64,000 nucleotides of DNA from Actinoplanes sp. NBC_00393 (GCF_036053395.1 NZ_CP107942.1:9084001-9148000), one strand, 5' to 3'. Counted from the stretch's first letter, positions 38,990 through 50,213 are shown. Program-made: numbers and translations. The notes: generated from the letters alone by a model not told the origin.

Positions 38990-39460
38990 ATGCCGCGTAA
39001 GGGACCCGCTCCGCGCCACCCTGTGGTCGCAGACCCGGTGTACAACTCCCCGCTGGTAACGCAGCTGGTCAACAAGATCCTCATCGGCGGAAAGCGTCAG
39101 CTCGCCGAGCGCATCGTGTACGGCGCCCTCGAGGGCTGCCGCGAGAAGAGCGGCACCGACCCGGTGGTCATCCTCAAGCGCGCGATGGACAACGTGAAGC
39201 CGACCCTCGAGGTCCGCAGCCGCCGTGTCGGTGGCGCGACCTACCAGGTGCCGGTCGAGGTCCGTACCCCGCGGCAGACCACTCTCGGCCTGCGCTGGCT
39301 GGTCCAGTACTCCAAGGCCCGCCGCGAGAAGACCATGATCGAGCGCCTTCAGAACGAGCTGCTCGACGCCAGCAACGGCCTCGGCGCTGCGGTGAAGCGG
39401 CGTGAGGACACCCACAAGATGGCGGAGTCCAACAAGGCCTTCGCGCACTACCGCTGGTAA
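38990..39460 (+). CDS. rpsG: 30S ribosomal protein S7
   Basis: A 156-residue S7, the organiser of the 30S head. It starts [31 protein letters not shown] and contains [36 protein letters not shown], the rRNA-binding region, ending in the usual NKAFAHYRW. The ATG at 38990 lies just after the rpsL stop, so translation is likely coupled. Longer in-frame starts inside rpsL are rejected. Confidence 0.99.
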   Translation: MPRKGPAPRHPVVADPVYNSPLVTQLVNKILIGGKRQLAERIVYGALEGCREKSGTDPVVILKRAMDNVKPTLEVRSRRVGGATYQVPVEVRTPRQTTLGLRWLVQYSKARREKTMIERLQNELLDASNGLGAAVKRREDTHKMAESNKAFAHYRW

Positions 39461-39544
39461 GACCCTGCTGCGGGCCCGGCATCCGCCGGGCCACGGCAGT
39501 CGTACCGGTCCACGAGACGACGACGAAGAAAAGTAGGGATGGAA

Positions 39545-41641
39545 GTGGCCGCCGCAGACGCGCTCGCCAAGGTACGCAACATCGGCATCATGGCGCACAT
39601 CGACGCTGGTAAGACCACGACGACTGAGCGGATCCTGTTCTACACCGGCATCACGTACAAGATCGGTGAGGTCCACGAGGGCGCTGCCGTCATGGACTGG
39701 ATGGAGCAGGAGCAGGAACGCGGTATCACCATCACCTCCGCCGCCACCAAGTGCGAGTGGAAGGGTCACACGATCCAGATCATCGACACGCCCGGCCACG
39801 TCGACTTCACGGTCGAGGTCGAGCGGTCGCTGCGTGTGCTCGATGGTGCGGTCGCGGTGTACGACGGTGTTGCCGGCGTCGAGCCGCAGACCGAGAACGT
39901 CTGGCGTCAGGCCGACAAGTACAACGTTCCCCGGATGTGCTTCGTCAACAAGCTCGACCGGACCGGTGCCGACTTCTTCCGCTGCGTGCAGATGATGATC
40001 GACCGGCTGAACGCCACCCCGCTGGTCCTCCAGATCCCGATCGGGCTCGAGGGTGACCACATCGGCGTCGTCGACCTGATCGAGATGCGCGCGCTCACCT
40101 GGCGTGGGGAGACCCAGAAGGGTGAGGACTACGCGATCGAGGAGATCCCGGCGGACCTCGCCGACTCCGCGGCCGAGTGGCGCGAGAAGCTCATCGAGAC
40201 CCTCGCGGACGTCGACGACGCCGTGATGGAGAAGTACCTCGAGGGCGAGGAGCTGTCGGTCGACGAGATCCGGGCCGCCATCCGGCGCGCCACGATCGCC
40301 AGCAAGGCCAACCCGGTGCTCTGTGGCTCGGCCTTCAAGAACAAGGGTGTGCAGCCGATGCTGGACGCCGTCGTCGAGTTCCTGCCGTCGCCGCTGGACA
40401 TCCCGGCCATCGAGGGCACCGCGACCGACGGTGAGACCCCGCTGCTGCGTAAGCCGTCGAACGACGAGCCCTTCTCGGCGCTGGCTTTCAAGATCCAGAC
40501 CGACAAGCACCTCGGCAAGCTGACGTACGTCCGCGTCTACTCGGGCACGCTCGAGACCGGTACCCAGGTGATCAACTCCACCAAGGACCGCAAAGAGCGG
40601 ATCGGCAAGATCTACCAGATGCACGCGAACAAGCGTGAGGAGCGCAACACCGCGCAGGCCGGCGACATCATCGCCGTCCAGGGTCTGAAGCAGACCACGA
40701 CCGGTGACACGCTCTGCGACCCGGCGAAGCCGGTCATCCTCGAGTCGATGACCTTCCCCGAGCCGGTCATCCAGGTGGCCATCGAGCCGAAGACCAAGTC
40801 GGACCAGGAGAAGCTGGGCACCGCGATCCAGCGCCTGGCCGAGGAGGACCCGACCTTCCGCGTCTTCAACGACGAGGAGACCGGCCAGACGATCATCGCC
40901 GGCATGGGCGAGCTCCACCTGGACATCCTGGTGGACCGCATGCGCCGCGAGTTCAGCGTCGAGGCGAACATCGGTAAGCCGCAGGTCGCGTACCGCGAGA
41001 CCATCCGTGGCACGGTGGACAAGATCGACTACGTCCACAAGAAGCAGACCGGTGGCTCGGGTCAGTACGCGAAGGTCATCGTCAAGGTCGAGCCGCTGCC
41101 GCTCGACGCCGACGGCCCGACCTACGAGTTCGTGAACGCCGTCACCGGTGGCCGGATCCCCAAGGAGTTCATCCCCTCGGTGGACGCGGGCGCGCAGGAC
41201 TCCCTGCAGTACGGCGTGCTCGCCGGCTACCCGCTGGTGGGTGTGAAGTTCACGCTCCTGGATGGTCAGTACCACGAGGTCGACTCTTCCGAGATGGCCT
41301 TCAAGATCGCCGGCTCCATGGCGATGAAGGAAGCGGCCCGTCGGGCCGACCCCGCTCTCCTGGAGCCGATGATGGCCGTTGAGGTCACCACCCCTGAGGA
41401 CAACATGGGTGACGTCATCGGCGACCTCAACTCCCGGCGTGGCATGATCCAGTCGATGGAGGAGCGCCACGGCGCTCGCGTCGTCAAGGCTCTCGTTCCG
41501 CTGTCGGAGATGTTCGGCTACGTCGGCGACCTTCGGTCGAAGACTGCGGGCCGGGCGAGCTACAGCATGCAGTTCGACTCCTACGCCGAGGTTCCGCAGA
41601 ACGTGGCGAAGGAGATCATCGCCAAAGCGACAGGTGCCTGA
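39545..41641 (+). CDS. fusA: Elongation factor G
   Basis: A 698-residue translational GTPase that drives translocation. G motifs: [15 protein letters not shown] (P loop), [23 protein letters not shown] and [10 protein letters not shown]. The later domains are complete to [24 protein letters not shown] is 5 bases before the GTG at 39545, giving the usual [16 protein letters not shown] start; the ATG at 39539 would overlap that ribosome site. It follows rpsG after 84 bases. Confidence 0.98.
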   Translation: MAAADALAKVRNIGIMAHIDAGKTTTTERILFYTGITYKIGEVHEGAAVMDWMEQEQERGITITSAATKCEWKGHTIQIIDTPGHVDFTVEVERSLRVLDGAVAVYDGVAGVEPQTENVWRQADKYNVPRMCFVNKLDRTGADFFRCVQMMIDRLNATPLVLQIPIGLEGDHIGVVDLIEMRALTWRGETQKGEDYAIEEIPADLADSAAEWREKLIETLADVDDAVMEKYLEGEELSVDEIRAAIRRATIASKANPVLCGSAFKNKGVQPMLDAVVEFLPSPLDIPAIEGTATDGETPLLRKPSNDEPFSALAFKIQTDKHLGKLTYVRVYSGTLETGTQVINSTKDRKERIGKIYQMHANKREERNTAQAGDIIAVQGLKQTTTGDTLCDPAKPVILESMTFPEPVIQVAIEPKTKSDQEKLGTAIQRLAEEDPTFRVFNDEETGQTIIAGMGELHLDILVDRMRREFSVEANIGKPQVAYRETIRGTVDKIDYVHKKQTGGSGQYAKVIVKVEPLPLDADGPTYEFVNAVTGGRIPKEFIPSVDAGAQDSLQYGVLAGYPLVGVKFTLLDGQYHEVDSSEMAFKIAGSMAMKEAARRADPALLEPMMAVEVTTPEDNMGDVIGDLNSRRGMIQSMEERHGARVVKALVPLSEMFGYVGDLRSKTAGRASYSMQFDSYAEVPQNVAKEIIAKATGA

Positions 41642-41662
41642 CATCTGAGCTTGATCGATGAG

Positions 41663-41693
41663 GCACGTGCGGTCCGTCGAGGGCCGCACGTGC
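41663..41693 (+). terminator. Hairpin between fusA and tuf
   Basis: GCACGTGCGG (41663-41672) and CCGCACGTGC (41684-41693) form a 10-bp stem with an 11-base loop. No U tract. It may partly separate tuf from the upstream genes. Confidence 0.6.
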
Positions 41694-41771
41694 ACGAGCA
41701 GTCGACAGAGTCCTGAGCGCCTTATCGGCGTGCCGGGCGAAAAGTAATGATCAGTCCACAGGAGGACACCA

Positions 41772-42965
41772 GTGGCGAAGGCGAAGTTCGAGCGGACTAA
41801 GCCGCACGTCAACATCGGCACCATTGGTCACATCGACCACGGTAAGACGACGCTGACTGCGGCCATCACGAAGGTCCTGCACGACGAGTTCCCCGAGCTG
41901 AACCCGTACACCCCGTTCGACGAGATCGACAAGGCGCCGGAGGAGAAGGCCCGCGGCATCACGATCTCGATCGCGCACGTCGAGTACCAGACCGCGGCGC
42001 GTCACTACGCGCACGTGGACTGCCCCGGCCACGCCGACTACATCAAGAACATGATCACCGGTGCTGCCCAGATGGACGGCGCGATCCTGGTCGTGGCCGC
42101 CACCGACGGCCCGATGCCGCAGACCAAGGAGCACGTCCTCCTGGCCCGCCAGGTCGGCGTTCCGTACATCGTCGTCGCCCTGAACAAGAGCGACATGGTC
42201 GAGGACGAGGAGCTCCTGGAGCTCGTCGAGCTCGAGGTCCGCGAGCTGCTCAGCACCTACGAGTTCCCGGGCGACGACCTGCCGGTCGTGCGCGTGTCGG
42301 CGCTCAAGGCGCTCGAGGGCGACCCGGAGTGGACCGGCAAGCTCATGGAGCTGATGAACGCGGTCGACACCGCGATCCCGCAGCCCGAGCGTGAGACCGA
42401 GAAGCCGTTCCTCATGCCGATCGAGGACGTCTTCACGATCACCGGTCGTGGCACCGTGGTGACCGGTCGCGCCGAGCGCGGCATCCTCAAGCCGAACGAG
42501 GAGGTCGAGATCGTCGGTATCCGCGAGAAGTCGACCAAGACCGTTTGCACCGGCATCGAGATGTTCCGCAAGCTGCTCGACGAGGCCCGCGCGGGTGAGA
42601 ACGTCGGTCTGCTGCTCCGCGGCATCAAGCGCGAGGACGTCGAGCGCGGCATGGTCGTCGTGAAGCCGGGCACCACGACTCCGCACACGGAGTTCGAGGG
42701 CCAGGTCTACATCCTCTCCAAGGAGGAGGGTGGCCGGCACACCCCGTTCTTCCAGAACTACCGGCCGCAGTTCTACTTCCGCACCACCGACGTCACCGGT
42801 GTCGTCACGCTGCCCGAGGGCACCGAGATGGTCATGCCGGGCGACTCGACCTCCATGTCCGTGAAGCTGATCCAGCCGATCGCCATGGAGCAGGGCCTGA
42901 AGTTCGCGATCCGTGAGGGTGGCCGCACCGTCGGCGCCGGAACGGTCACGAAGATCAACAAGTGA
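41772..42965 (+). CDS. tuf: Elongation factor Tu
   Basis: A 397-residue EF-Tu that brings aminoacyl-tRNA to the ribosome. G motifs: [50 protein letters not shown] and NKSDM. Domains 2 and 3 end [17 protein letters not shown]. Residues near known elfamycin sites ([19 protein letters not shown]) are ordinary. GTG start at 41772 with GGAGG 6 bases upstream. The gene ends at a strong terminator. Confidence 0.99.
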   Translation: MAKAKFERTKPHVNIGTIGHIDHGKTTLTAAITKVLHDEFPELNPYTPFDEIDKAPEEKARGITISIAHVEYQTAARHYAHVDCPGHADYIKNMITGAAQMDGAILVVAATDGPMPQTKEHVLLARQVGVPYIVVALNKSDMVEDEELLELVELEVRELLSTYEFPGDDLPVVRVSALKALEGDPEWTGKLMELMNAVDTAIPQPERETEKPFLMPIEDVFTITGRGTVVTGRAERGILKPNEEVEIVGIREKSTKTVCTGIEMFRKLLDEARAGENVGLLLRGIKREDVERGMVVVKPGTTTPHTEFEGQVYILSKEEGGRHTPFFQNYRPQFYFRTTDVTGVVTLPEGTEMVMPGDSTSMSVKLIQPIAMEQGLKFAIREGGRTVGAGTVTKINK

Positions 42966-42969
42966 TAGC

Positions 42970-42999
42970 CGGCCGTCACAGCGATTGCTGTGACGGCCG
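42970..42999 (+). terminator. Terminator after tuf
   Basis: CGGCCGTCACAGC (42970-42982) and GCTGTGACGGCCG (42987-42999), a perfect 13-bp stem with a GATT tetraloop. Confidence 0.9.
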
Positions 43000-43025
43000 T
43001 CATCGCGGTGACCCCGATTAGCGTT

Positions 43026-43049
43026 GCCGGAGAGAATCCGGCATACTAG
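43026..43049 (+). promoter_or_regulatory. Candidate promoter of the S10 operon
   Basis: TACTAG at 43044-43049 is a good -10; the matching -35 is weak (GCGTTG 17 bases upstream, or TTGCCG at 14). The spacer region contains a small dyad GCCGGA/TCCGGC (43026-43042). The leader to rpsJ would be about 285 bases. Confidence 0.4.
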
Positions 43050-43230
43050 TCAGGTTGCGTCCGCGCGGGGTGGGTGACGGTCGGCAGGTAACACTGCTCG
43101 TTCAGTTACCCACCCTCGCCGGGTGTCCGGGTGTGGTTCTTCGCCGCCCGACACCCTTAGATCCCCGCGATCGATCCGCTTCAGGCAACTGGGGCGGAAT
43201 CAGAGTGCCCAGCATTCTGAGACAAGGCGC

Positions 43231-43298
43231 GACACGCCCGACCGCGGGGGTCGGACAACGCAGGATCAACGGTCCTGCGGGCTGCGGAGGCCACCCGC
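43231..43298 (+). promoter_or_regulatory. Structured S10 operon leader carrying the shared 18-base motif
   Basis: Starts with the 18-base motif GACACGCCCGACCGCGGG (43231-43248). Three short hairpins are possible: CCGACC/GGTCGG (43238-43254), GCAGGA/TCCTGC (43260-43278) and GCGGG/CCCGC (43277-43298). The last two share bases 43277-43278 and so compete, as in a regulatory switch. The S10 operon is autoregulated (by L4) in gammaproteobacteria; whether that applies here is unknown. Confidence 0.5.
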
Positions 43299-43340
43299 TT
43301 TCGCACGTAGCGGCATCGAGAGAAGGAAACAGAAGCCACC

Positions 43341-43649
43341 ATGGCGGGACAGAAGATCCGCATCCGGCTCAAGGCCTATGACCACGAGGTCGTCGACTCC
43401 TCGGCGCGGAAGATCGTCGAGACGGTGACGCGTACCGGGGCGCAGGTCGCGGGCCCGGTGCCGCTGCCCACGGAGATCAACCGTTTCTGCGTGATCCGTT
43501 CGCCGCACAAGTACAAGGACTCGCGCGAGCACTTCGAGATGCGCACGCACAAGCGTCTGATCGACATCATCGACCCGACTCCGAAGACGGTCGACTCGCT
43601 CATGCGCCTCGACCTGCCGGCTGGCGTCGACATCGAGATCAAGCTGTAG
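43341..43649 (+). CDS. rpsJ: 30S ribosomal protein S10
   Basis: A 102-residue S10 (also NusE). It is standard from [45 protein letters not shown] to [16 protein letters not shown]. Besides its 30S role, the NusE surface joins NusB and NusG in antitermination. First gene of the S10 cluster; rplC follows after 10 bases, its ribosome site overlapping this stop codon. Confidence 0.99.
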
Positions 43650-43659
43650 GGACCGGACA

Positions 43660-44313
43660 ATGGACAGGCAAGTAAAGGGGATCCTGGGCGCCAAGCTCGG
43701 CATGACCCAGGTCTGGGACAACAACAAGGTCGTCCCGGTAACCGTGGTGCAGGCCGGCCCTTGCGTCGTGACCCAGGTCCGTACCGATGAGAAGGACGGC
43801 TACTCCGCGGTCCAGCTGGCGTACGGCGCGATCGACCCGCGGAAGGTCAACAAGCCGGAGAGCGGCCAGTTCGCCAAGGCGGGTGTGTCGCCGCGGCGCC
43901 ACATCGTGGAGCTGCGCACCACCGACGCCGGCGAGTACGAGCTCGGCCAGGAAGTCACCGTCGAGGCGTTCGCGGCGGGTACGCCGATCGACGTCACCGG
44001 TAAGACCAAGGGCAAGGGCTTCGCCGGTGTCATGAAGCGGCACGGCTTCCACGGTCTGCGCGCCAGCCACGGTGTCGAGCGCAAGCACCGCTCGCCCGGT
44101 TCGATCGGCGCCTGCGCGACCCCCGGCCGCGTCTTCAAGGGCGTCAAGATGGCCGGTCGCATGGGTGGCAAGCGCTTCACCGTGCAGAACCTGGTCATCC
44201 AGGCGGTCGACACCGAGCGCAACCTGATCCTGGTCAGGGGTGCGGTGCCCGGTCCCAAGGGCGCGCTGATCCTGGTCCGTACCGCGGCGAAGAAGAAGGG
44301 CGGTGCCAAGTGA
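43660..44313 (+). CDS. rplC: 50S ribosomal protein L3
   Basis: A 217-residue L3. The N-terminus [36 protein letters not shown] and the W-finger-side segment [53 protein letters not shown] are characteristic. It reaches toward the peptidyl-transferase centre. Its TGA overlaps the rplD GTG. Confidence 0.99.
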   Translation: MDRQVKGILGAKLGMTQVWDNNKVVPVTVVQAGPCVVTQVRTDEKDGYSAVQLAYGAIDPRKVNKPESGQFAKAGVSPRRHIVELRTTDAGEYELGQEVTVEAFAAGTPIDVTGKTKGKGFAGVMKRHGFHGLRASHGVERKHRSPGSIGACATPGRVFKGVKMAGRMGGKRFTVQNLVIQAVDTERNLILVRGAVPGPKGALILVRTAAKKKGGAK

Positions 44314-44960
44314 GCTCGGTTGACGTGATCAACGCTGAGGGCAACAAGGCCGGCTCTGTCGACCTGCCCGCCAACGTCTTCGACGTCCAGGCGAACATCC
44401 CGCTGATGCACCAGGTCGTCGTGGCGCAGCTCGCCGCGGCCCGGCAGGGTACGCACAAGGCGAAGACTCGTGGCGAGGTCGCCGGCGGCGGCAAGAAGCC
44501 GTACAAGCAGAAGGGCACCGGTCGCGCCCGTCAGGGCTCGATCCGCGCGCCGCAGTTCACCGGTGGTGGCGTCGTGCACGGCCCCGTGCCGCGCGACTAC
44601 AGCCAGCGGACCCCCAAGAAGATGAAGGCTGCCGCGCTGCGTGGCGCCCTCTCGGACCGGGCCCGGGACGGCCGCGTGTTCGTCGTCGAGTCCTTCGTCA
44701 GCGGCGAGAAGCCGTCGACCAAGGCCGCCGTCGCGACGCTGCGCAAGGTCGCCCAGACCACCAAGGTTCTCGTCGTTCTGGACAGCCAGGACGAGCTGAA
44801 CTGGGTGTCGCTGCGCAACGAGCCGACCGTGCACCTCATCGAGGCCGGCCAGCTGAACACCTACGACGTGCTGGTCGCCGACGAGGTGGTCTTCACGAAG
44901 GTTGCGCTCGACGAGTTCCTGGGCGGTTCCGCCGAGAAGTCCGAGGAGGGCGACAAGTGA
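44310..44960 (+). CDS. rplD: 50S ribosomal protein L4
   Basis: A 216-residue L4. The exit-tunnel loop [38 protein letters not shown] is present and unchanged at the usual macrolide-linked K/G positions. L4 is the autoregulator of the S10 operon in E. coli. GTG start overlaps rplC (GTGA), and its own TGA overlaps the rplW GTG. Confidence 0.98.
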   Translation: MSSVDVINAEGNKAGSVDLPANVFDVQANIPLMHQVVVAQLAAARQGTHKAKTRGEVAGGGKKPYKQKGTGRARQGSIRAPQFTGGGVVHGPVPRDYSQRTPKKMKAAALRGALSDRARDGRVFVVESFVSGEKPSTKAAVATLRKVAQTTKVLVVLDSQDELNWVSLRNEPTVHLIEAGQLNTYDVLVADEVVFTKVALDEFLGGSAEKSEEGDK

Positions 44961-45259
44961 GCACGATCGCCGACCCGCGCGACATCATCGTCGCCCCGGT
45001 GGTCTCCGAGAAGAGCTACAGCGTTCTCGACCAGAACTGGTACACGTTCGAGGTCCGGCCGGACGCGAACAAGACCCAGATCAAGATCGCGATCCAGCAG
45101 ATCTTCAACGTCCGCGTGCTGACCGTGAACACCGCGAACCGCGAGGGCAAGCGCAAGCGCACCCGCTCCGGCTGGGGGCAGCGCAAGGCCACCAAGCGCG
45201 CGATGGTGAAGCTGGCTGACGGTGACCGTATCGAGGCCTTCGGCGGCCCGGTCAGCTAA
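44957..45259 (+). CDS. rplW: 50S ribosomal protein L23
   Basis: A 100-residue L23 at the tunnel exit, where SRP and trigger factor dock. Features: [45 protein letters not shown], the [26 protein letters not shown] tunnel loop. GTG overlaps the rplD stop. Standard length. Confidence 0.98.
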   Translation: MSTIADPRDIIVAPVVSEKSYSVLDQNWYTFEVRPDANKTQIKIAIQQIFNVRVLTVNTANREGKRKRTRSGWGQRKATKRAMVKLADGDRIEAFGGPVS

Positions 45260-45273
45260 GGGGTTTGTGAATC

Positions 45274-46113
45274 ATGGCAATCCGTAAGTACAAGCCGACC
45301 ACGCCGGGCCGTCGTGGCTCCAGCGTCGCCGACTTCGCCGAGATCACCCGGTCGACGCCGGAGAAGTCTCTGCTGGTTCCGCTGCCCAAGAAGGGTGGTC
45401 GCAACGTCCACGGCCGCATCACCACGCGGCACCAGGGCGGTGGCCACAAGCGGCAGTACCGGCTGATCGACTTCAAGCGGAACGACAAGGACGGCGTGCC
45501 GGCCAAGGTCGCTCACATCGAGTACGACCCGAACCGCACCTCCCGCATCGCTCTGCTGCACTACGCCGACGGCGAGAAGCGCTACATCCTCGCGCCGAAG
45601 GACCTCAAGCAGGGCGACCGGGTCGAGTCGGGCGTCGGCGCGGACATCAAGCCGGGCAACAACCTGCCCCTTCGTAACATCCCGGTCGGTACGACGGTCC
45701 ACGGTGTGGAGCTTCGTCCCGGCGGTGGCGCCAAGCTGGCCCGTTCGGCCGGCGTCGGTATCCAGTTGCTCGGCCGTGAGGGCGCCTACGCCACGCTGCG
45801 TATGCCTTCCGGTGAGATTCGTCGCGTCGACATCCGCTGCCGCGCGACGGTCGGCGAGATCGGCAACGCCGAGCAGTCGAACATCAACTGGGGTAAGGCC
45901 GGCCGTATGCGGTGGAAGGGCAAGCGCCCGACCGTCCGTGGTGTCGCCATGAACCCGATCGACCACCCGCACGGTGGTGGTGAGGGTAAGACCTCGGGTG
46001 GTCGCCACCCGGTGAACCCGGCGGGTAAGCCCGAGGGCCGTACCCGTCGCAAGGGCCAGCCGAGCGACAAGCTGATCGTTCGCCGCCGCTACGCCACCCG
46101 CAAGCGCGGGTAA
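45274..46113 (+). CDS. rplB: 50S ribosomal protein L2
   Basis: A 279-residue L2, needed for subunit joining and peptidyl transfer. It shows [46 protein letters not shown] and the key [34 protein letters not shown] loop with the conserved histidine. ATG at 45274. Confidence 0.99.
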   Translation: MAIRKYKPTTPGRRGSSVADFAEITRSTPEKSLLVPLPKKGGRNVHGRITTRHQGGGHKRQYRLIDFKRNDKDGVPAKVAHIEYDPNRTSRIALLHYADGEKRYILAPKDLKQGDRVESGVGADIKPGNNLPLRNIPVGTTVHGVELRPGGGAKLARSAGVGIQLLGREGAYATLRMPSGEIRRVDIRCRATVGEIGNAEQSNINWGKAGRMRWKGKRPTVRGVAMNPIDHPHGGGEGKTSGGRHPVNPAGKPEGRTRRKGQPSDKLIVRRRYATRKRG

Positions 46114-46125
46114 CGGGAGTAGAAG

Positions 46126-46407
46126 ATGCCTCGCAGCCTGAAAAAGGGCCCGTTCGTCGACGACCACCTGATCAAGAAGGTGGAAGTCCAGAACGAGAAG
46201 AACTCGAAGAACGTCATCAAGACCTGGTCGCGGCGCTCGACGATCATCCCCGACATGCTCGGGCACACGATCGCCGTGCACGACGGGCGCAAGCATGTCC
46301 CGGTGTTCATCACCGAAGCCATGGTCGGGCACAAGCTCGGCGAGTTCGCTCTGACCCGCACGTTCAAGGGTCACGAGAAGGACGACCGCAAGAGCCGTCG
46401 TCGCTAA
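46126..46407 (+). CDS. rpsS: 30S ribosomal protein S19
   Basis: A 93-residue S19 of the 30S head. Reads [22 protein letters not shown] through [50 protein letters not shown]. Complete. Next gene rplV after 37 bases. Confidence 0.99.
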   Translation: MPRSLKKGPFVDDHLIKKVEVQNEKNSKNVIKTWSRRSTIIPDMLGHTIAVHDGRKHVPVFITEAMVGHKLGEFALTRTFKGHEKDDRKSRRR

Positions 46408-46444
46408 GCAGATACACGGATTAGAGGAATTAGGAGCTACAGCG

Positions 46445-46888
46445 ATGCCAGTTAAGGGCGACGCTCCGGTGCTTCCGGGCGCGCGGGCGGTTGCGCGGCA
46501 CGTGCGCATCTCGCCGAACAAGGCGCGCCGGGTGGTCAACCTCGTCCGCGGTCTGCCCGCGAAGGAGGCGCTCACCGTCCTGCAGTTCGCGCCGCAGGCC
46601 GCCAGCGAGCAGGTTTACAAGGTGCTCGCCAGCGCCATCGCGAACGCGGAGAACAACGAGCGGCTCGACCCCGACGCTCTCCTCGTCAGCGAGGCGTTCG
46701 TCGACGAGGGTCCGACGCTGAAGCGGTTCCGTCCGCGGGCGCAGGGCCGTGCGTACCGGATCCGCAAGCGCACCTGTCACATCACCATCGCGGTCGAGGC
46801 GGTCCAGGTGGCCCGCCCGGCGAAGAAGGCCGCCGCCAAGAAGGCGGCGCCGCAGGCCGAGTCCCAGAGCACGGAGGGTGCCGAGTAA
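46445..46888 (+). CDS. rplV: 50S ribosomal protein L22
   Basis: A 147-residue L22. The core ([81 protein letters not shown]) contains the exit-tunnel hairpin. The last 25 residues form a Lys/Ala then Gln/Glu-rich extension common in actinobacteria. Its TAA shares one base with the rpsC ATG (TAATG). Confidence 0.98.
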   Translation: MPVKGDAPVLPGARAVARHVRISPNKARRVVNLVRGLPAKEALTVLQFAPQAASEQVYKVLASAIANAENNERLDPDALLVSEAFVDEGPTLKRFRPRAQGRAYRIRKRTCHITIAVEAVQVARPAKKAAAKKAAPQAESQSTEGAE

Positions 46889-47745
46889 TGGGTCAGAAGG
46901 TTCACCCCACCGGGTTCCGCCTCGGCATCTCCACCGACTGGAAGAGCCGCTGGTTCGCGGACAAGCTCTACAAGGACTACATCGGCGAGGACGTCAAGAT
47001 CCGCCGCATGATGTCCAAGGGCCTTGAGCGCGCCGGCATCTCCAAGGTGGACATCGAGCGGACCCGCGACCGGGTTCGGGTCGACATCCACACCGCCCGG
47101 CCGGGCATCGTCATCGGCCGTAAGGGTGCGGAGGCCGACCGGATCCGCGGCGAGCTCGAGAAGCTCACCGGCAAGCAGGTCCAGCTGAACATCCTCGAGG
47201 TGAAGAGCCCCGAGTCGGACGCTCAGCTCGTGGCGCAGGGCGTCGCCGAGCAGCTGTCCAGCCGGGTCAGCTTCCGCCGGGCGATGCGCAAGGCCATGCA
47301 GTCGGCCATGAAGAACCCGATCTGCAAGGGCATCCGGGTGCAGGTCTCCGGCCGTCTCGGCGGCGCGGAGATGAGCCGCACGGAGTTCTACCGTGAGGGT
47401 CGCGTTCCGCTGCACACGCTGCGCGCCAACATCGAGTACGGCTTCTTCGAGGCGCGTACCACGTTCGGCCGGATCGGCGTGAAGGTCTGGATCTACAAGG
47501 GCGACGCCGTTCCGGGTCGTGAGGTCGTCACCGAGACGGCCGCGCGTCCGCGCCGCGACCGTGCCGACCGGCCCGAGCGTCCGCGCCGTGGCCGTTCCGG
47601 CTCGTCCGGCACGACCGCCGGCGGTACCGAGGCCGGCCGCGCTGCGGCGCAGTCGCGGGGTGGCGACACCCCGACCGGCGAGAACACGAACGACGCCGCG
47701 GTCGCCGCGGCTCCGGCTCAGGCCGAGACGCAGCAGGAGGGCTGA
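46888..47745 (+). CDS. rpsC: 30S ribosomal protein S3
   Basis: A 285-residue S3. KH domain segments [44 protein letters not shown] and the C-domain [55 protein letters not shown] are normal. The C-terminal 60-70 residues are an Arg, then Gly/Ala/Thr-rich extension. It lines the mRNA entry channel. Starts in TAATG overlap with rplV. Confidence 0.98.
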   Translation: MGQKVHPTGFRLGISTDWKSRWFADKLYKDYIGEDVKIRRMMSKGLERAGISKVDIERTRDRVRVDIHTARPGIVIGRKGAEADRIRGELEKLTGKQVQLNILEVKSPESDAQLVAQGVAEQLSSRVSFRRAMRKAMQSAMKNPICKGIRVQVSGRLGGAEMSRTEFYREGRVPLHTLRANIEYGFFEARTTFGRIGVKVWIYKGDAVPGREVVTETAARPRRDRADRPERPRRGRSGSSGTTAGGTEAGRAAAQSRGGDTPTGENTNDAAVAAAPAQAETQQEG

Positions 47746-47748
47746 CAC

Positions 47749-48174
47749 ATGCTGATGCCGCGTAAGCCCCCGAAGGGCTTCCGCAAGCCGCACCACCCGG
47801 ACCGCCACGGCGCGTCCAAGGGCGGCAACCGGGTGGTCTTCGGCGAGTTCGGTATCCAGGCGCTGGAGCCCGCGTACGTGACGAACCGGCAGATCGAGTC
47901 GGCGCGTATCGCGATGACCCGTCACATCAAGCGTGGCGGCAAGGTCTGGATCTCGATCTTCCCGGACCAGGCCCTGACCAAGAAGCCGGCCGAGACCCGC
48001 ATGGGTTCCGGTAAGGGTTCTCCCGAGTGGTGGGTGGCGAACGTCAAGCCGGGTCGGATTCTCTTCGAGATGTCCTTCCCGAACGAGACGGTCGCGCGTG
48101 AGGCGATGCGCCGCGCGATCCACAAGCTCCCGATGAAGTGCCGCATCGTGACGCGCGAAGTGGGTGAAAGCTGA
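47749..48174 (+). CDS. rplP: 50S ribosomal protein L16
   Basis: A 141-residue L16 close to the A-site tRNA elbow. [95 protein letters not shown] is characteristic. ATG at 47749, 3 bases after rpsC; a second ATG at 47755 is less likely. TGA shares a base with the rpmC ATG. Confidence 0.98.
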   Translation: MLMPRKPPKGFRKPHHPDRHGASKGGNRVVFGEFGIQALEPAYVTNRQIESARIAMTRHIKRGGKVWISIFPDQALTKKPAETRMGSGKGSPEWWVANVKPGRILFEMSFPNETVAREAMRRAIHKLPMKCRIVTREVGES

Positions 48175-48407
48175 TGGCAGCGGGCGTTAAGGCAGCCGAG
48201 CTGCGCGAACTCTCCGAAGAGGAGCTGGTTTCGCGGCTGCGGGAGGCCAAGGCGGAGCTGTTCAACCTTCGTGTGCAGCGCGCGACCGGCCAGCTCGACA
48301 ATCACCGTCGGCTGCAGGTCGTCCGCAAGGACATCGCGAAGATCTACACGATCATGCGTGAGCGCGAGCTGGGGCTCTCGGTTGCGCCGGATGAGGTGAC
48401 AGCATGA
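48174..48407 (+). CDS. rpmC: 50S ribosomal protein L29
   Basis: A 77-residue L29, two helices at the tunnel exit: [67 protein letters not shown] start overlap with rplP and ATGA end overlap with rpsQ. Confidence 0.98.
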   Translation: MAAGVKAAELRELSEEELVSRLREAKAELFNLRVQRATGQLDNHRRLQVVRKDIAKIYTIMRERELGLSVAPDEVTA

Positions 48408-48676
48408 GTGAGAACGCGACTGCACCGCGCGCCCAGCGCAAGGTGCGCGAAGGTCTCGTGGTCAGCGACAAGATGGACAAGACCGTCGTCGTCGAGGTCG
48501 AGGACCGGGTCAAGCACGCGCTGTACGGCAAGGTCATCCGTCGTACCCGCAAGCTGAAGGTTCACGACGAGCAGAACGCGGCCGGTATCGGTGACCGCGT
48601 CCTGCTGATGGAGACCCGCCCGCTCTCCGCCACCAAGCGCTGGCGGATCGTGGAGATCCTCGAAAAGGCCAAGTGA
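48404..48676 (+). CDS. rpsQ: 30S ribosomal protein S17
   Basis: A 90-residue S17, a primary 16S rRNA binder. [75 protein letters not shown] is complete. Last gene of the S10 unit; a hairpin separates it from rplN. Confidence 0.99.
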   Translation: MSENATAPRAQRKVREGLVVSDKMDKTVVVEVEDRVKHALYGKVIRRTRKLKVHDEQNAAGIGDRVLLMETRPLSATKRWRIVEILEKAK

Positions 48677-48679
48677 GTG

Positions 48680-48707
48680 CGCTGGGCCGGTTTCGGCCGG
48701 CCCAGCG
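48680..48707 (+). terminator. Hairpin between rpsQ and rplN (S10/spc boundary)
   Basis: CGCTGGGCCGG (48680-48690) pairs with CCGGCCCAGCG (48697-48707), an 11-bp stem with a 6-base loop. It marks the classical S10-spc boundary and may be a partial terminator or processing site. The spacer to rplN is 94 bases. Confidence 0.6.
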
Positions 48708-48770
48708 GACCATCGTTCCGCCAAGCTTCGGGCACGCTGCCCGGAGAACTGGCAGACATAGGAGACAGAC

Positions 48771-49139
48771 GTGATCCAGCAGGAGTCGCGACTGCGCGTC
48801 GCCGACAACACGGGTGCCCGGGAGATCCTGTGCATCCGCGTGCTCGGCGGCTCCGGTCGCCGTTACGCGAGCATCGGCGACGTCATCGTGGCCACGGTCA
48901 AGGACGCCATTCCCGGTGCCGGTGTGAAGAAGGGTGACGTCGTCAAGGCGGTCGTCGTCCGCACCGCCAAGGAGAAGCGGCGCCCGGACGGCTCGTACAT
49001 CCGTTTCGACGAGAACGCCGCCGTCATCATCAAGGACGGCGGGGACCCCCGCGGCACCCGCATCTTCGGCCCGGTCGGGCGCGAGCTGCGCGACAAGCGG
49101 TTCATGAAGATCATCAGCCTGGCGCCGGAGGTGCTCTGA
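48771..49139 (+). CDS. rplN: 50S ribosomal protein L14
   Basis: A 122-residue L14 at the subunit interface: [65 protein letters not shown] is near the universal consensus. GTG start at 48771. First gene of the spc cluster; rplX follows after 2 bases. Confidence 0.99.
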   Translation: MIQQESRLRVADNTGAREILCIRVLGGSGRRYASIGDVIVATVKDAIPGAGVKKGDVVKAVVVRTAKEKRRPDGSYIRFDENAAVIIKDGGDPRGTRIFGPVGRELRDKRFMKIISLAPEVL

Positions 49140-49141
49140 CC

Positions 49142-49456
49142 GTGAAGATCAAGAAGGGCGACACGGTCGTCGTCATCGCCGGCAAGGACAAGGGTGCCAA
49201 GGGCAAGGTCATCGCGGCCTTCCCGCGGCAGGACAAGGTCCTGGTCGAGGGCGTCAACCGCGTCAAGAAGCACGAACGCATCCGCACCACCCAGCGTGGT
49301 TCGAAGACCGGCGGCATCGTGACCCAGGAAGCCCCCGTCCACATCTCGAACGTGCAGGTGCTGGACGACCAGGGCAAGCCGACCCGGATCGGCTACCGGA
49401 TCGACGAGAACGGCAACAAGGTCCGCATCGCGCGTACGACCGGTAAGGAACTCTGA
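49142..49456 (+). CDS. rplX: 50S ribosomal protein L24
   Basis: A 104-residue L24, an early 50S assembly initiator. KOW motif [43 protein letters not shown] and the end [22 protein letters not shown] are typical. GTG start; the TGA shares one base with the rplE ATG. Confidence 0.98.
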   Translation: MKIKKGDTVVVIAGKDKGAKGKVIAAFPRQDKVLVEGVNRVKKHERIRTTQRGSKTGGIVTQEAPVHISNVQVLDDQGKPTRIGYRIDENGNKVRIARTTGKEL

Positions 49457-50025
49457 TGACTGCCGCCACCGAGACCAAGACGCTGCCGCGCCTCAAGACC
49501 AAGTACCGCTCCGAGGTCATCCCGGCCATCCAGGAGCAGTTCCAGTACGCCAACCCCATGCAGATCCCCGGCCTGGTCAAGGTCGTCGTGAACATGGGTG
49601 TCGGCGAGGCTGCCCGGGACGCCAAGCTGATCGACGGCGCGGTCCGCGACCTGACCACCATCACCGGTCAGAAGCCGCTGGTTCGCCGGGCGACCAAGTC
49701 GATCGCGCAGTTCAAGCTGCGTGAGGGCATGCCGATCGGCGCGAAGGTCACCCTCCGCGGCGACCGGATGTGGGAGTTCCTGGACCGGCTGCTGTCGATC
49801 GCGCTGCCGCGTATCCGTGACTTCCGCGGCCTGGACGGCAAGAAGCTGGACGGGCACGGCAACTACACCTTCGGCCTGACCGAGCAGTCGGTGTTCCACG
49901 AGATCGACCAGGACAAGATCGATCGGCCGCGGGGCATGGACATCACGGTGGTCACCACGGCCACGACCGACGACGAGGGCCGGGCGCTGCTGAAGCTCCT
50001 GGGCTTCCCGTTCAAGGAGAACTGA
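49456..50025 (+). CDS. rplE: 50S ribosomal protein L5
   Basis: A 189-residue L5, binding 5S rRNA and P-site tRNA. Segments: [85 protein letters not shown] and [17 protein letters not shown]. Starts in TGATG overlap with rplX. Confidence 0.99.
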   Translation: MTAATETKTLPRLKTKYRSEVIPAIQEQFQYANPMQIPGLVKVVVNMGVGEAARDAKLIDGAVRDLTTITGQKPLVRRATKSIAQFKLREGMPIGAKVTLRGDRMWEFLDRLLSIALPRIRDFRGLDGKKLDGHGNYTFGLTEQSVFHEIDQDKIDRPRGMDITVVTTATTDDEGRALLKLLGFPFKEN

Positions 50026-50027
50026 GC

Positions 50028-50213
50028 ATGGCGAAGAAGGCGCTGATCCTGAAGGCTGCCGCGAAGCCGAAGTTCGCTGTGCGTGCCTACACCCGCTGCC
50101 AGAAGTGCGGTCGTCCGCACTCGGTCTACCGCAAGTTCGGCCTGTGCCGGGTCTGCGTGCGGGACATGGCCCACCGTGGTGAGCTGCCCGGCGTGTCCAA
50201 GGCCTCCTGGTAA
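50028..50213 (+). CDS. rpsZ: 30S ribosomal protein S14, zinc type
   Basis: A 61-residue short S14 with the zinc ribbon C-Q-K-C...C-R-V-C ([38 protein letters not shown]). This is the C+ (type Z) form; a longer zinc-free paralogue, common elsewhere in actinobacterial genomes, is not in the window. ATG at 50028, 2 bases after rplE. Confidence 0.98.
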   Translation: MAKKALILKAAAKPKFAVRAYTRCQKCGRPHSVYRKFGLCRVCVRDMAHRGELPGVSKASW

